From NCBI GenBank assembly GCA_002937895.1, contig PTKV01000005.1, positions 19,331 through 83,330 on the forward strand: a stretch of 64,000 nucleotides of DNA, in the 5' to 3' direction. Origin of the DNA: Alphaproteobacteria bacterium MarineAlpha5_Bin9. GTDB taxonomy: Bacteria; Pseudomonadota; Alphaproteobacteria; HIMB59; GCA-002718135. The position numbers were made by a program, and so were the translations under genes. Of the stretch, positions 16,719 through 24,879 are shown piece by piece. How positions within the stretch are numbered: position 1 is the stretch's first letter; every line of letters starts with the position of its first letter. The notes below the pieces were generated by a model. The model saw only the letters and a program-made list of their open reading frames with translations, made no database searches and was not told the origin of the DNA.

Positions 16719-17018
16719 TTATTTTCTACTTTTAGGAGTTGGAAGTGAAACTTGTTTATATGGCTTCATCAATTCTTCTCTTTGTCCATCCCACAAATAC
16801 TCAGTATAATTAAAATTTTTTATGTTTCTATCAGATCTTTCAAAAGTAAGGCCATATTTTCTACAATAGCTTGCAAATTCTTCTGCATTTTCTGATGACA
16901 AACTAGATACTGTCCATTTTTTCGCACTTCTATCAAATTTAAAACCCTTTTTTTTAAACCAGTCTCTATGATAATATGAATCTCTGCCAAAAGCTGAAAA
17001 AATAATTTTTTTTGTCAT
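16719..17018 (-). CDS. Small hypothetical protein with a DUF5710-like pattern
   Basis: 99 aa, basic and soluble. The segment HRDWFKKKGFKFDRSAKKW recalls the short ...A-K-x-x-G-x-x-(W/F)-D-x-x-x-K-x-W motif of DUF5710-like domains found in phage, plasmid and primase proteins; the family assignment is tentative. The remainder (SSENAEEFASYCRKYGLTFE, then YTEYLWDGQREELMKPYKQ) has no motif I know. No signal or membrane segment. The C-terminus is Pro/Ser/Lys rich and likely disordered. First gene of a unit with the EamA transporter. Confidence 0.7.
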   Translation of the reverse strand: MTKKIIFSAFGRDSYYHRDWFKKKGFKFDRSAKKWTVSSLSSENAEEFASYCRKYGLTFERSDRNIKNFNYTEYLWDGQREELMKPYKQVSLPTPKSRK

Positions 17019-17130
17019 AAATTAAGAAATTTTAATGAAAAAACATATATATTATTTTTTTTTTATAAACAATATAATATTATTCTTATAAAAATAAAAA
17101 ATTATTATATCATTAAAACAAATATAAATA

Positions 17131-17136
17131 TACAAT
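17131..17136 (+). promoter_or_regulatory. Rhodanese gene -10 element, leaderless spacing
   Basis: TACAAT 6 nt before the ATG at 17143, in a very AT-rich 124-nt divergent gap; no Shine-Dalgarno. Motif only. Confidence 0.3.
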
Positions 17137-17142
17137 ATACCT

Positions 17143-17475
17143 ATGGTTATATTCAAAAAAAGCGAAATAAATGTTCATGAATTAAGTAAGTTAAAAGAAA
17201 AAAATAAAAATATTCAAATAATTGATGTAAGAGAAGATTCTGAAAGAAATCATGCTTCAATTACTGGCACTATTCATATCAAATTAACTGAAATTGCAAA
17301 TAGGGCTAAAGAACTAGATAAAAATAAAAATATTTTTGTTATGTGTCATACAGGAACTAGAAGTCAAAGTGTAGTTAAGTGGTTAAAATCTCAAGGGTTT
17401 GATAAAGCAGTAAATGTTTTAGGTGGAATTGATGCTTGGGCAGCTTTGATCGATAAATCAATAAGAAGATATTAA
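17143..17475 (+). CDS. Single-domain rhodanese-like protein
   Basis: 110 aa. IIDVREDSERNHASITGTIHI is the conserved N-terminal rhodanese block; the active-site loop is MCHTGTRSQ with Cys68; the C-terminal KAVNVLGGIDAW completes the fold. A cytosolic sulfurtransferase (thiosulfate or persulfide) of unknown partner, similar in size to GlpE-like proteins. Convergent with the 62-aa gene: both stops lie in the same TTAA (17472-17475). Confidence 0.92.
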   Translation: MVIFKKSEINVHELSKLKEKNKNIQIIDVREDSERNHASITGTIHIKLTEIANRAKELDKNKNIFVMCHTGTRSQSVVKWLKSQGFDKAVNVLGGIDAWAALIDKSIRRY

Positions 17476-17660
17476 TCCAAACTCTCAATATATAAAGCAA
17501 AAATAATAATAATAATAGATATGAAAAAAAATGAAATTCTAAGTAAAATTTCAGTAAATTTATTAATTTTGAATATTTTTTTTATTGTAATCTTATAAAA
17601 AGGATTACTTAAACTTAAAGAAAGAATTAGAACTCCTAGGATTAGAATAATCCAGTGCAT
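17472..17660 (-). CDS. Small two-helix membrane protein (HIG1/DUF-type unknown)
   Basis: 62 aa with two hydrophobic helices (~2-20 and ~41-58) separated by a basic loop (KITIKKIFKINKF). I do not recognise the family. It begins 13 nt after the stop of the purine phosphoribosyltransferase on the same strand, so it is the last gene of the purine import/catabolism unit. Function unknown; the placement is the only clue. Confidence 0.6.
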   Translation of the reverse strand: MHWIILILGVLILSLSLSNPFYKITIKKIFKINKFTEILLRISFFFISIIIIIFALYIESLD

Positions 17661-17673
17661 ATCATTATAATAT

Positions 17674-18183
17674 TTATTTATTTTTTAAATCTTCTATAGT
17701 TATTTCTTCATATCTCTCAAAAGGCATATGAATCCATGGAGAATCTTTTAAATAATCAACATAATAATCTGGTTTAAATGTTGAAACAGATTTATAAAAA
17801 AGCACTCCTGTTCTAACTGGTTCTTCTAAATAAAAACCATAAAAGTGTTCTAGCCATTCGATACTTTTTTTTAGAGTAATCCCTGAATCTGCCAAATCAT
17901 CTACAAGTAATATTTTTGAACCTATATTTGGAGTAGTTTTAGCTAAGTCTCTTGAAAAGGTTATAGCTCCTCTTTTGTTTTTAGTGGTTTCACCTTTATA
18001 TGATTCAACTGAAAGAATTGCTAGAGGAACTCTGAATAATCTAGCAAATATATCACCTACTCTCATACCTCCTTTAGCTATACAAACAACTTGATTAAAA
18101 TTCCAACCATCATCATAAACTTTTATAGCCAACTCTTCAGTTTTTTTATGATATTCTTCCCAAGAAATTCTTAACTCATTCAT
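17674..18183 (-). CDS. Purine phosphoribosyltransferase (xanthine/guanine/hypoxanthine type)
   Basis: 169 aa. The PRPP-binding signature ILLVDDLADSGITL (Asp95, Asp96) and an N-terminal CIAKGGMRVGDIFARLF match Gpt-like enzymes; WIHMPFE near the C-terminus matches the base-stacking Trp region of that group. It converts an imported purine base plus PRPP to a nucleotide in the cytosol, giving a salvage branch against the catabolic route next door. Base preference cannot be read reliably. Downstream of the BMP transporter genes on the same strand. Confidence 0.85.
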   Translation of the reverse strand: MNELRISWEEYHKKTEELAIKVYDDGWNFNQVVCIAKGGMRVGDIFARLFRVPLAILSVESYKGETTKNKRGAITFSRDLAKTTPNIGSKILLVDDLADSGITLKKSIEWLEHFYGFYLEEPVRTGVLFYKSVSTFKPDYYVDYLKDSPWIHMPFERYEEITIEDLKNK

Positions 18184-18225
18184 ATTTTCAATTTCTATTT
18201 ATTTAAATACAAAATTTAATGTAGT

Positions 18226-18251
18226 GACCCTCCATATCTTAATGGAGGGTC
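18226..18251. other. 9-bp stem-loop between the BMP binding-protein gene and the phosphoribosyltransferase gene
   Basis: GACCCTCCA pairs perfectly with TGGAGGGTC across an 8-nt loop. Neither strand continues into a T tract, so it is a poor terminator. It lies 3' of the highly expressed type of gene (a substrate-binding protein) within an operon, the position where mRNA-stabilising hairpins allow differential expression. Confidence 0.7.
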
Positions 18252-18274
18252 TAAATAAATAATATTAATATATA

Positions 18275-19351
18275 TTATTGTGGAATTTCACCATCTATCC
18301 CTTGGACATAAAAGCTCATTCCTGCTAACATTCCATCATCTGCATTTTGTCCTTCAGGAACAACTAACTCACCTGCTTGATTATAAATAGGTCCAGCAAA
18401 AGGATGAAGTGTGCCATCCTTAATAGCTATTTCCATATTTATTGCTTCTTGTATCAAATCTGCAGGCATTAATTTTGAATTGTATGGAGACATAACAACC
18501 ATACCTTCTGCCATTCCATCCCAAGTATCTTGTGATGTCCATGTACCTTCAACAACAGCTTTTGCTCTCTCAGCATAATATGGGCCCCATATATCTTCAA
18601 TTGCTGTTAAATGAGCATTAGGACAGAACTCTTCTTGATTAGAAGCTTGTCCAAAAGCCATAACACCAGCTTTTTCAGCAGCCTGGCAAGGTGCAAATGT
18701 ATCAGTGTGTTGAACAATAATATCTGCCCCTTGGTTAATTAAAGTATTTGCAGCATCTGCTTCTTTTCCAGGATCATACCATGTAAAAACCCATATTATT
18801 TTAATTTTAATATCTGGATTGACTTTTGAAGCAGCCAAATAAAAAGCGTTAATACCCCTTATAACCTCTGGTATTGGAAAAGAGGCAATGTATCCAACTG
18901 TATTAGTTTTTGACATTTTACCTGCTATATGACCTATGATAGTTCTACCTTCATAAAATCTAGCTGAATATGTTGAAACATTATCAGCTCTTTTATAACC
19001 AGTTGCATGTTCAAATTTTACATTAGGAAACTCTTTAGCAACTTCAAGTGTTTGATCCATATAATTAAAAGAAGTTGTAAAAATCAAATCATGTCCTGAA
19101 GCAGCAAGTTTTCTTATTGCTCTAACTGCATCAGCATTTTCAGGAACTCCTTCTATGTAAGTTGTAGAAATTGAATCACCTAGCATTCTTTCAGCATGAA
19201 TTCTACCTACATCATGCATATATGTCCAACCATGATCACCTGGAGGACCAATATATATAAAACCTACTTTTTTAGGATCTGCAATTGCATTTGAGAATGC
19301 AAAGATAGAAAAAGTAGAAATTACAAATAAATATTTAAATATTTTTATCAC
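18275..19351 (-). CDS. BMP family ABC transporter substrate-binding protein
   Basis: 358 aa with a GTG start (19349-19351) supported by GGTGAGG a few bases upstream. Signal peptide MIKIFKYLFVISTFSIFAFSNAIA, likely cleaved after Ala24. VGFIYIGPPGDHGWTYMHD and the DLIFTTSFNYMD block are typical of BMP/PnrA-like (Med) periplasmic binding proteins, which bind purine nucleosides or related ligands. Order with two permeases and a double ATPase, and embedding in purine degradation genes, argues for a purine or nucleoside ligand. A 97-nt gap precedes it and a stem-loop follows it. Confidence 0.92.
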   Translation of the reverse strand: MIKIFKYLFVISTFSIFAFSNAIADPKKVGFIYIGPPGDHGWTYMHDVGRIHAERMLGDSISTTYIEGVPENADAVRAIRKLAASGHDLIFTTSFNYMDQTLEVAKEFPNVKFEHATGYKRADNVSTYSARFYEGRTIIGHIAGKMSKTNTVGYIASFPIPEVIRGINAFYLAASKVNPDIKIKIIWVFTWYDPGKEADAANTLINQGADIIVQHTDTFAPCQAAEKAGVMAFGQASNQEEFCPNAHLTAIEDIWGPYYAERAKAVVEGTWTSQDTWDGMAEGMVVMSPYNSKLMPADLIQEAINMEIAIKDGTLHPFAGPIYNQAGELVVPEGQNADDGMLAGMSFYVQGIDGEIPQ

Positions 19352-19448
19352 TTTAACCTCACCTGTTAAATATTAATGATTATTCAATACTGTTTTTAAT
19401 AAAGTCTCAACGATTCTAAAAAATATATTTTCTAATTAAGTGGATATC

Positions 19449-20318
19449 TTAATTGCCCTTATGGAAAGGTATAGTAAGAGAGGCTGGAGCGCTTAGTTTA
19501 ATTCTTAGCTTATTACTTGAAATAATTACTAGAACCAGCATTGTTGCTATATATGGGGCCATATTAAAAAATTGAGCAGGTAATCTTAATCCAAAAGCCT
19601 GTAAATTCATTTGTAATATAGTTACCCCTCCAAATATATATGCTCCTAAAAGAATTCTACTAGGTTTCCAGGTAGAAAATACTACAAGCGCAAGAGCAAT
19701 CCAACCTCTTCCTGCTGTCATACCTTCTTGCCACATAGGCGCATAACAAATAGACATATATGATCCAGCCAAAGCACACATTGAGCCTCCAAACAATATA
19801 GAATAAAGTCTAATTTTAATAACATTATATCCTAATGCATGAGCTGAAGTATGTGATTCTCCTACTGCACGAAGTATTAATCCATGCTTTGTTTTATAAA
19901 AAAAGTAACTAATTAGAAAAATAATAATAAAAGAAAAAATAACAAAATACCATGGCGTTAAACCATCAATTGGTGTGCCTATATATTCTTTTCCAATCAT
20001 TGAACTTAATCCGATACCAAAAATAGTCAATGCTAAACCAGTGGCTACTTGATTAGACATTAAAATTAAAACTAAAAATGCAAATAAACCTGACATAAAA
20101 ATACCAGATAATATTGAGAAAATAAATGCAAGAAAATAACTGCCAGTTATTACAAGGGTTACAAAAGCAGTTACGGCCCCTACTAACATCATACCCTCAA
20201 CTCCTAGATTTAAAACTCCAGATTTTTCAGTAACTAATTCCCCTATGGATGCAAAAACAAGAGGTGTAGTTGCAATAAGAACAATTTGAATTACACCTAT
20301 TAAAGATTCTAAATTCAT
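19449..20318 (-). CDS. ABC transporter permease, BMP/nucleoside type (subunit 2)
   Basis: 289 aa, about eight hydrophobic helices. FASIGELVTEKSGVLNLGVEGMMLVGA is the signature of the second permease of BMP-type (BmpG/NupQ-like) importers; LRAVGESHTSAHALGYNV is the cytoplasmic coupling loop. It forms the heterodimeric inner-membrane channel with the adjacent permease, which it overlaps by 4 nt. Purine or nucleoside import by context. Confidence 0.93.
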   Translation of the reverse strand: MNLESLIGVIQIVLIATTPLVFASIGELVTEKSGVLNLGVEGMMLVGAVTAFVTLVITGSYFLAFIFSILSGIFMSGLFAFLVLILMSNQVATGLALTIFGIGLSSMIGKEYIGTPIDGLTPWYFVIFSFIIIFLISYFFYKTKHGLILRAVGESHTSAHALGYNVIKIRLYSILFGGSMCALAGSYMSICYAPMWQEGMTAGRGWIALALVVFSTWKPSRILLGAYIFGGVTILQMNLQAFGLRLPAQFFNMAPYIATMLVLVIISSNKLRIKLSAPASLTIPFHKGN

Positions 20319-21397
20319 TTATTTTTTCTAAATTCTAATTTATAATTAACTAAAAAATCTGCCCCTAGTAAGTAAAAAAGAACTAAACCTTGAAAAACAA
20401 ATCCCACAGCTGCAGGTATTTGCATAAAAAGTTGTGCATCTTCAGCACCAAGATACGTTAGAGCTATAACTAAAGATGCAAATATGATTCCAATAGGATG
20501 AAGTCTTCCTAAAAAGGCAACTATAATAGCAGTAAATCCATAATTAGGAGAAATATCTCTATATAATAATCCTATTGGACCAGACACTTCTGCTAATCCT
20601 GCTATTCCTGCAAATGAACCACAAATTGCAAAAGCTAAATAGACTAATCTATTTTGATTAAATCCTGCATATCTTGCAGCTGAAGGACTAAAGCCGGATA
20701 CTTTAAGCTGAAAACCAAATATTGTTTTGGTAAAAATAAACCAGGAAAAAAATATTAAAAATAAAGTTATAAACAATCCAAAATGAATTCTCAATCCAGA
20801 AAATAATAATGGCATTCTTCCAGAATCACTAAAAGATCTAGTTTTTGGAAAGCTATAACCCTGAGGATCTTTCCAAGGCCCAACTACTAAATAGTCTAAG
20901 ATTAATAGAGCTACGTAAACTAACATTAAACTTGTTAAAATTTCATTTGTATTAAATTTTGTTTTTAATAAAGCTGGAATTAATCCCCATAAAGCTCCAC
21001 CAATTGCCCCTGCTATTATCATTAGTGGTAATAACCAAAAACCATTAGTATCATGGAAAAATATTCCAACCCCTCCTCCAAAAATAGCTCCCATCGTTAA
21101 TTGACCTTCTGCCCCTATATTATAAAGATTATTTTTAAAACAAAATGCTAATCCTATTGCTATTAAAGCTAGAGGTGTTGCTTTAACTAATAATTCTGAA
21201 ATACCATAAGCTGAAGAAATTGGTGAAATAAAAAAAGTATGCAGTGCAAAAATAGGATTAAAACCCATTAAAGAAAAAATAATTGAACCAGTCATCAATG
21301 TTAATATAACAGCAATGATTGGTACAAATAAGCTCATCAATTTAGATGATTGCGATCTAGAAACTACACTTGGCAAAAAATTAATCATTTTTTCCAC
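20315..21397 (-). CDS. ABC transporter permease, BMP/nucleoside type (subunit 1)
   Basis: 360 aa with about ten hydrophobic segments. LIAIGLAFCFKNNLYNIGAEGQLTMGAIFGGG is the first-permease signature of this importer class (the coupling sequence is VSGFSPSAARYAGFN). It pairs with the downstream permease. Overlaps the ATPase stop by 17 nt and the next permease by 4 nt, showing tight operon coupling. Confidence 0.93.
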   Translation of the reverse strand: MEKMINFLPSVVSRSQSSKLMSLFVPIIAVILTLMTGSIIFSLMGFNPIFALHTFFISPISSAYGISELLVKATPLALIAIGLAFCFKNNLYNIGAEGQLTMGAIFGGGVGIFFHDTNGFWLLPLMIIAGAIGGALWGLIPALLKTKFNTNEILTSLMLVYVALLILDYLVVGPWKDPQGYSFPKTRSFSDSGRMPLLFSGLRIHFGLFITLFLIFFSWFIFTKTIFGFQLKVSGFSPSAARYAGFNQNRLVYLAFAICGSFAGIAGLAEVSGPIGLLYRDISPNYGFTAIIVAFLGRLHPIGIIFASLVIALTYLGAEDAQLFMQIPAAVGFVFQGLVLFYLLGADFLVNYKLEFRKNK

Positions 21398-22901
21398 CCA
21401 TAAGTAATCCTAATCTAGATATGTCCACTTTATCTGTTTGTAAGGGTTCAGACAATTTTCCTTCAAATATAACTGATATACGATGAGTTATTTCAATTAG
21501 TTCATCAAGATCTTGGGAAATTACAATAATTGAAGTTCCATTTTTTGACAATTTTATAAGAGCTTCCCTTATTGAGTGTTCGGCTCCTGCGTCTATTCCC
21601 CAAGTAGGGTGTGAAATAATTAAAAGTTTTGGTATTGAAGAAATTTCTCTTCCAATAACAAATTTTTGTAAATTGCCTCCAGATAAACTAGAAGCTAGAG
21701 CATCAGATCCTGGAGTTACAACATTAAAATTTTTAATAACTTTATTAGCGTATTTATCTATAGCTTTTTCATTTAGAATCCCATTAATAGAAAATTGATT
21801 ATTAGGAAATTGACTCAAAAGTATATTTTCAGTTAATGATAACTCTGGAACAGCACTATGCCCTAGTCTATTCTCTGGGACAAAAGCTATAGATAAATTT
21901 CTTCTTTGTTGAGGATTAAATAACTTGATATTTTTTTTATTAAAAATAATTTCACCTTCATCTATCAAAGTGTTTTCTCCAGTTAAAATATCCATCAATT
22001 CAGATTGTCCATTACCAGCTACTCCAGCAATTCCATAAATTTCTCCTTCTCTAACTTGAAATGATATGTTTTTAAGATCAGTTAAAAAAGGATCATTGAA
22101 TGAACAAGATATATTATTTACAATAAAATTTTCTATATTTTTTATATGTGAATAATCAGTTTTTAAATCTTCTAATTTTTGTCCTAACATCTTTGTAGCA
22201 AGACTTTTTGCTGTTTGATCTTTTGTTGTGCAAGAATCAATAACTTTACCATTTCTCATGATTGTTACATCATTGCATATTTTAATAACTTCTTCTAGTT
22301 TATGAGTTATATACAAAATAGTTCTTCCTTCTTTAACTAAGTAATTTAATGTAAGGAATAAATTTTCAACTTCTTTTGGAGTTAAAACTGATGTTGGCTC
22401 ATCCATAATCAGTAATTGAGGATCTTGAAGAAGAATTCTGACTATTTCTACTCTTTGTTTTTCACCTGCAGAAAGAGAAGTAATTGGAGCATCTAAATCT
22501 AGTGGTAAATTATATTTTGATGAAATATCTTGAAGTTTGTTTTGTAAATTTGAATAAGATATCTGATCATCTATTCCTAAAATTAAATTGTCTCTTACAG
22601 TTAAGGACTCAAATAAAGAAAAATGTTGAAATACCATGCCAATACCTTTTTTTCTTGCTTGTGAAGGAGAATTAATTTTAAGAACTTCATTATTAAAATT
22701 TATATATCCAATATCAGCTGACAACAAGCCATAGAGAACTTTAACTAAAGTAGATTTTCCAGCTCCATTTTCACCTAACAAAGCATGAACTGATCCTTTT
22801 TTAATATTAAATGAAATATTATTATTGGCTATTACTCTAGGAAATTTTTTTGTTATGTTTTTAAATTCTACGAAATGATTGTTATATTTATTATTTAACA
22901 T
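21381..22901 (-). CDS. ABC transporter ATP-binding protein with two ATPase domains, BMP/nucleoside type
   Basis: 506 aa, the RbsA-like duplicated architecture. The first domain has Walker A GENGAGKSTLVK (~43-54), signature LSAGEKQRVEI and Walker B LLIMDEPTSVLTP. The second has the degenerate Walker A GVAGNGQSELMD and signature LSGGNLQKFVIGRE, normal for the class. It energises import through the two adjacent permeases. It overlaps the allA stop by 11 nt, tying the importer physically to the catabolic genes. Confidence 0.95.
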   Translation of the reverse strand: MLNNKYNNHFVEFKNITKKFPRVIANNNISFNIKKGSVHALLGENGAGKSTLVKVLYGLLSADIGYINFNNEVLKINSPSQARKKGIGMVFQHFSLFESLTVRDNLILGIDDQISYSNLQNKLQDISSKYNLPLDLDAPITSLSAGEKQRVEIVRILLQDPQLLIMDEPTSVLTPKEVENLFLTLNYLVKEGRTILYITHKLEEVIKICNDVTIMRNGKVIDSCTTKDQTAKSLATKMLGQKLEDLKTDYSHIKNIENFIVNNISCSFNDPFLTDLKNISFQVREGEIYGIAGVAGNGQSELMDILTGENTLIDEGEIIFNKKNIKLFNPQQRRNLSIAFVPENRLGHSAVPELSLTENILLSQFPNNQFSINGILNEKAIDKYANKVIKNFNVVTPGSDALASSLSGGNLQKFVIGREISSIPKLLIISHPTWGIDAGAEHSIREALIKLSKNGTSIIVISQDLDELIEITHRISVIFEGKLSEPLQTDKVDISRLGLLMGGKND

Positions 22902-23388
22902 AATTTAATAAAATCTTTTCATTATTCTGAAATTTATAAATTTCAAGGTTTGATAAAGAGTCTTTTTTATCTATAGTTAAGAAATTTGAATCATTAGTGG
23001 CTATTAAAGGAAAATGCCAAACTTTAGGTTTAAAATTAATACCATCTTCAGGATTTACTTTAAATGCTTCTAAAAGCTTGATATCTGGGATTTTAGAAAT
23101 TGGTGCAACTACTACAATAAAATTTGTTTTACTTAAAGGTATAAAAGCTTGAGAACTAAAAGGATGATTTTCCATCATATCAATTTCTATAGGAAAATTA
23201 CGTTTTTTTGTTTTGAAAATATTAATTCTCGGACTTTTATCATCTCCATATATTTCAATATCTGCCAAATCATTAAAACTATCTGTGGTATTATTATTAA
23301 TTGTTTTTGGGATTATACCCTTTGCTGATATTATTTGACCATAATTTTTAAAATTATCTTTATTAATTTTTTTTATTTTTAAATTCAT
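22891..23388 (-). CDS. allA: Ureidoglycolate lyase
   Basis: 165 aa from the ATG at 23388 (MNLKIKKINKDNFKNYG), preferred over an upstream frame extension because the allantoicase stop ends one base before it and family members start here. Matches AllA: KNYGQIISAKG, NHPFSSQAFIPL, FIVVVAP, and the metal-binding WHFPL. It splits ureidoglycolate, the product of allantoicase, to glyoxylate and urea, the last step of the pathway in this window. Overlaps the ABC ATPase gene by 11 nt. Confidence 0.9.
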   Translation of the reverse strand: MNLKIKKINKDNFKNYGQIISAKGIIPKTINNNTTDSFNDLADIEIYGDDKSPRINIFKTKKRNFPIEIDMMENHPFSSQAFIPLSKTNFIVVVAPISKIPDIKLLEAFKVNPEDGINFKPKVWHFPLIATNDSNFLTIDKKDSLSNLEIYKFQNNEKILLNYVK

Positions 23389-23389
23389 T

Positions 23390-24376
23390 TTAAAATTTAA
23401 CCTTACCATAAATTTTAAAACGAGAAATGCCACCATCTGGAAAAATATTTAGTTTGATATAATTAATTTTTTTATTATTGTTTTTAAGAATTCTAATTGA
23501 ATTATTAGCCTTTAATTTAGTTTTTTCTATAATAGTATTCCATTTTAGACTATGATGAATAATTGATTTTGTTGATAATTTTTTACCATTCATAGCTCCT
23601 TGAATAGAAAAAGCATCTGGAAAATTACCTTTGAAATGATGAGTATTAATTTCATATAAATTTGGTATTGCTGGAATTGCAAGTTTTATTATTACCCAAT
23701 CATAACCTAAGCCTCGCCTTCTTCTAGTTTCCCAACCATTACCCATATTTTTTGATTTACCAGGTAATAATATATTATTTGCATTGCCAAAATGTTCATC
23801 ACTACAAGCAATTACTCGTGAGCCATTCAATATAGAAATTAAATTGGTATTTTTATTTAGTAAAGATTTATTAATAGAAATATCAATTAATCCCATTATT
23901 TTTAATCTTGCAACTCCTCCATCTGGATAAATATTTAGACGAATATGTGTAAAGGTTTTTGAGGTTATTGATTTTAATATATTGCTCGAATCTGGTTTAA
24001 TTTTAATTTTATTTGTTATTTTTTGCCATTTGGTTTTTTTTGATAAATTATTTGTTGAATATGTTCCGTCTATTTGAGCATATTGTGGTTGATTACCATT
24101 AAAAAAAGAAGTGTCGACATCAAAATATTTAATCTTTCCAGCTTTACCTAATTTTATTACAAGATAATCATTACCTTTATCTCTTCGTCTTCTTGTCTCC
24201 CAACCATCCATCCATTTTCCATGATTATCATATACTCCTTCTTTAAAAATAGGGGCTTCTGGATTTATTATTCTTTTAGCAGGGGCAAAAAATTGATCTG
24301 AAAAGATTAAAATTTTTGTTCCTAAATTAGGATTGGCCAAATCAATATTATTCTTTTTTATAAATTTCTTACTCAT
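23390..24376 (-). CDS. alc: Allantoicase
   Basis: 328 aa with the expected internal duplication: DGWETRRRR in the first half and NGWETRRRR in the second, each followed by a beta-rich segment ending in IRLNIYPDGGVARL or IKLNIFPDGGISRF. It hydrolyses allantoate to ureidoglycolate and urea. It overlaps uraD by 8 nt upstream and is one base from allA downstream, so it sits mid-operon. Confidence 0.95.
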   Translation of the reverse strand: MSKKFIKKNNIDLANPNLGTKILIFSDQFFAPAKRIINPEAPIFKEGVYDNHGKWMDGWETRRRRDKGNDYLVIKLGKAGKIKYFDVDTSFFNGNQPQYAQIDGTYSTNNLSKKTKWQKITNKIKIKPDSSNILKSITSKTFTHIRLNIYPDGGVARLKIMGLIDISINKSLLNKNTNLISILNGSRVIACSDEHFGNANNILLPGKSKNMGNGWETRRRRGLGYDWVIIKLAIPAIPNLYEINTHHFKGNFPDAFSIQGAMNGKKLSTKSIIHHSLKWNTIIEKTKLKANNSIRILKNNNKKINYIKLNIFPDGGISRFKIYGKVKF

Positions 24377-24878
24377 TAATAATTTCCTCTAACCTAAAAA
24401 AAGCAATTTTTTTTACTTGTTTAATGGATTCATCTAGTTGATATTTTATATTATTTTTTTTCAAACGTTTTTTAAATTCATTCATAATTAATGATTTGTT
24501 TGAACCTTTCACAGCATATATAAATGGAATTTTAAATTTAGACTTAAATTCCTGATTCATTTTGCTAAATAGTAAATACTCTTCATCATTGCAATTATCT
24601 AAACCAGCATTTTTTTGTTCAGTTTTTGACATTTCAGTTAATAAGTTATTAACTTTAAATTTATTCCCTAGGTCAGGATGATTTTTGATTATATCTTTTT
24701 TTTTATCTAAGTTTAGATTATCAAATTCATTCATAAATGATTCAATTATATGTTTTTTATCTGCAAAAGGTCTTATTTTTTCTAACATAATTGCAATAAA
24801 AGTAGTTTTTTCAAATATGTTTTTAAAATTATTAATAAATAAATCGGAACTCATATCATTAATATCTTCAATTTTCAT
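24369..24878 (-). CDS. uraD: OHCU decarboxylase
   Basis: 169 aa from the ATG at 24878 (MKIEDINDMSS); the frame is open further upstream but inside puuE. Family blocks: F.NIFEKT near the start, RPFADKKHIIESF, NHPDLGNKF (the conserved His-Pro-Asp-Leu-Gly) and F.KIPFIYAVKG. It decarboxylates 2-oxo-4-hydroxy-4-carboxy-5-ureidoimidazoline to S-allantoin. The start follows the puuE stop by one base, the same TAA-a-ATG junction seen at allA and kdsA. Confidence 0.9.
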   Translation of the reverse strand: MKIEDINDMSSDLFINNFKNIFEKTTFIAIMLEKIRPFADKKHIIESFMNEFDNLNLDKKKDIIKNHPDLGNKFKVNNLLTEMSKTEQKNAGLDNCNDEEYLLFSKMNQEFKSKFKIPFIYAVKGSNKSLIMNEFKKRLKKNNIKYQLDESIKQVKKIAFFRLEEIINE

Positions 24879-24879
24879 T

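Noticed and set aside
17019..17142. 18-aa plus-strand ORF in the rhodanese upstream gap
   Set aside because: Too short, Phe/Ile-rich from poly-T, no ribosome binding site.
18226..18251. Hairpin as intrinsic terminator of the BMP gene
   Set aside because: No T tract on either strand.
19352..19448. Purine riboswitch upstream of the BMP binding-protein gene
   Set aside because: The 97-nt gap lacks the conserved three-way junction core sequences; only a ribosome binding site and GTG start are evident.
23389..23436. Longer N-terminus for allA within allantoicase
   Set aside because: Hydrophobic extension without family match; ATG at 23388 fits the AllA start.
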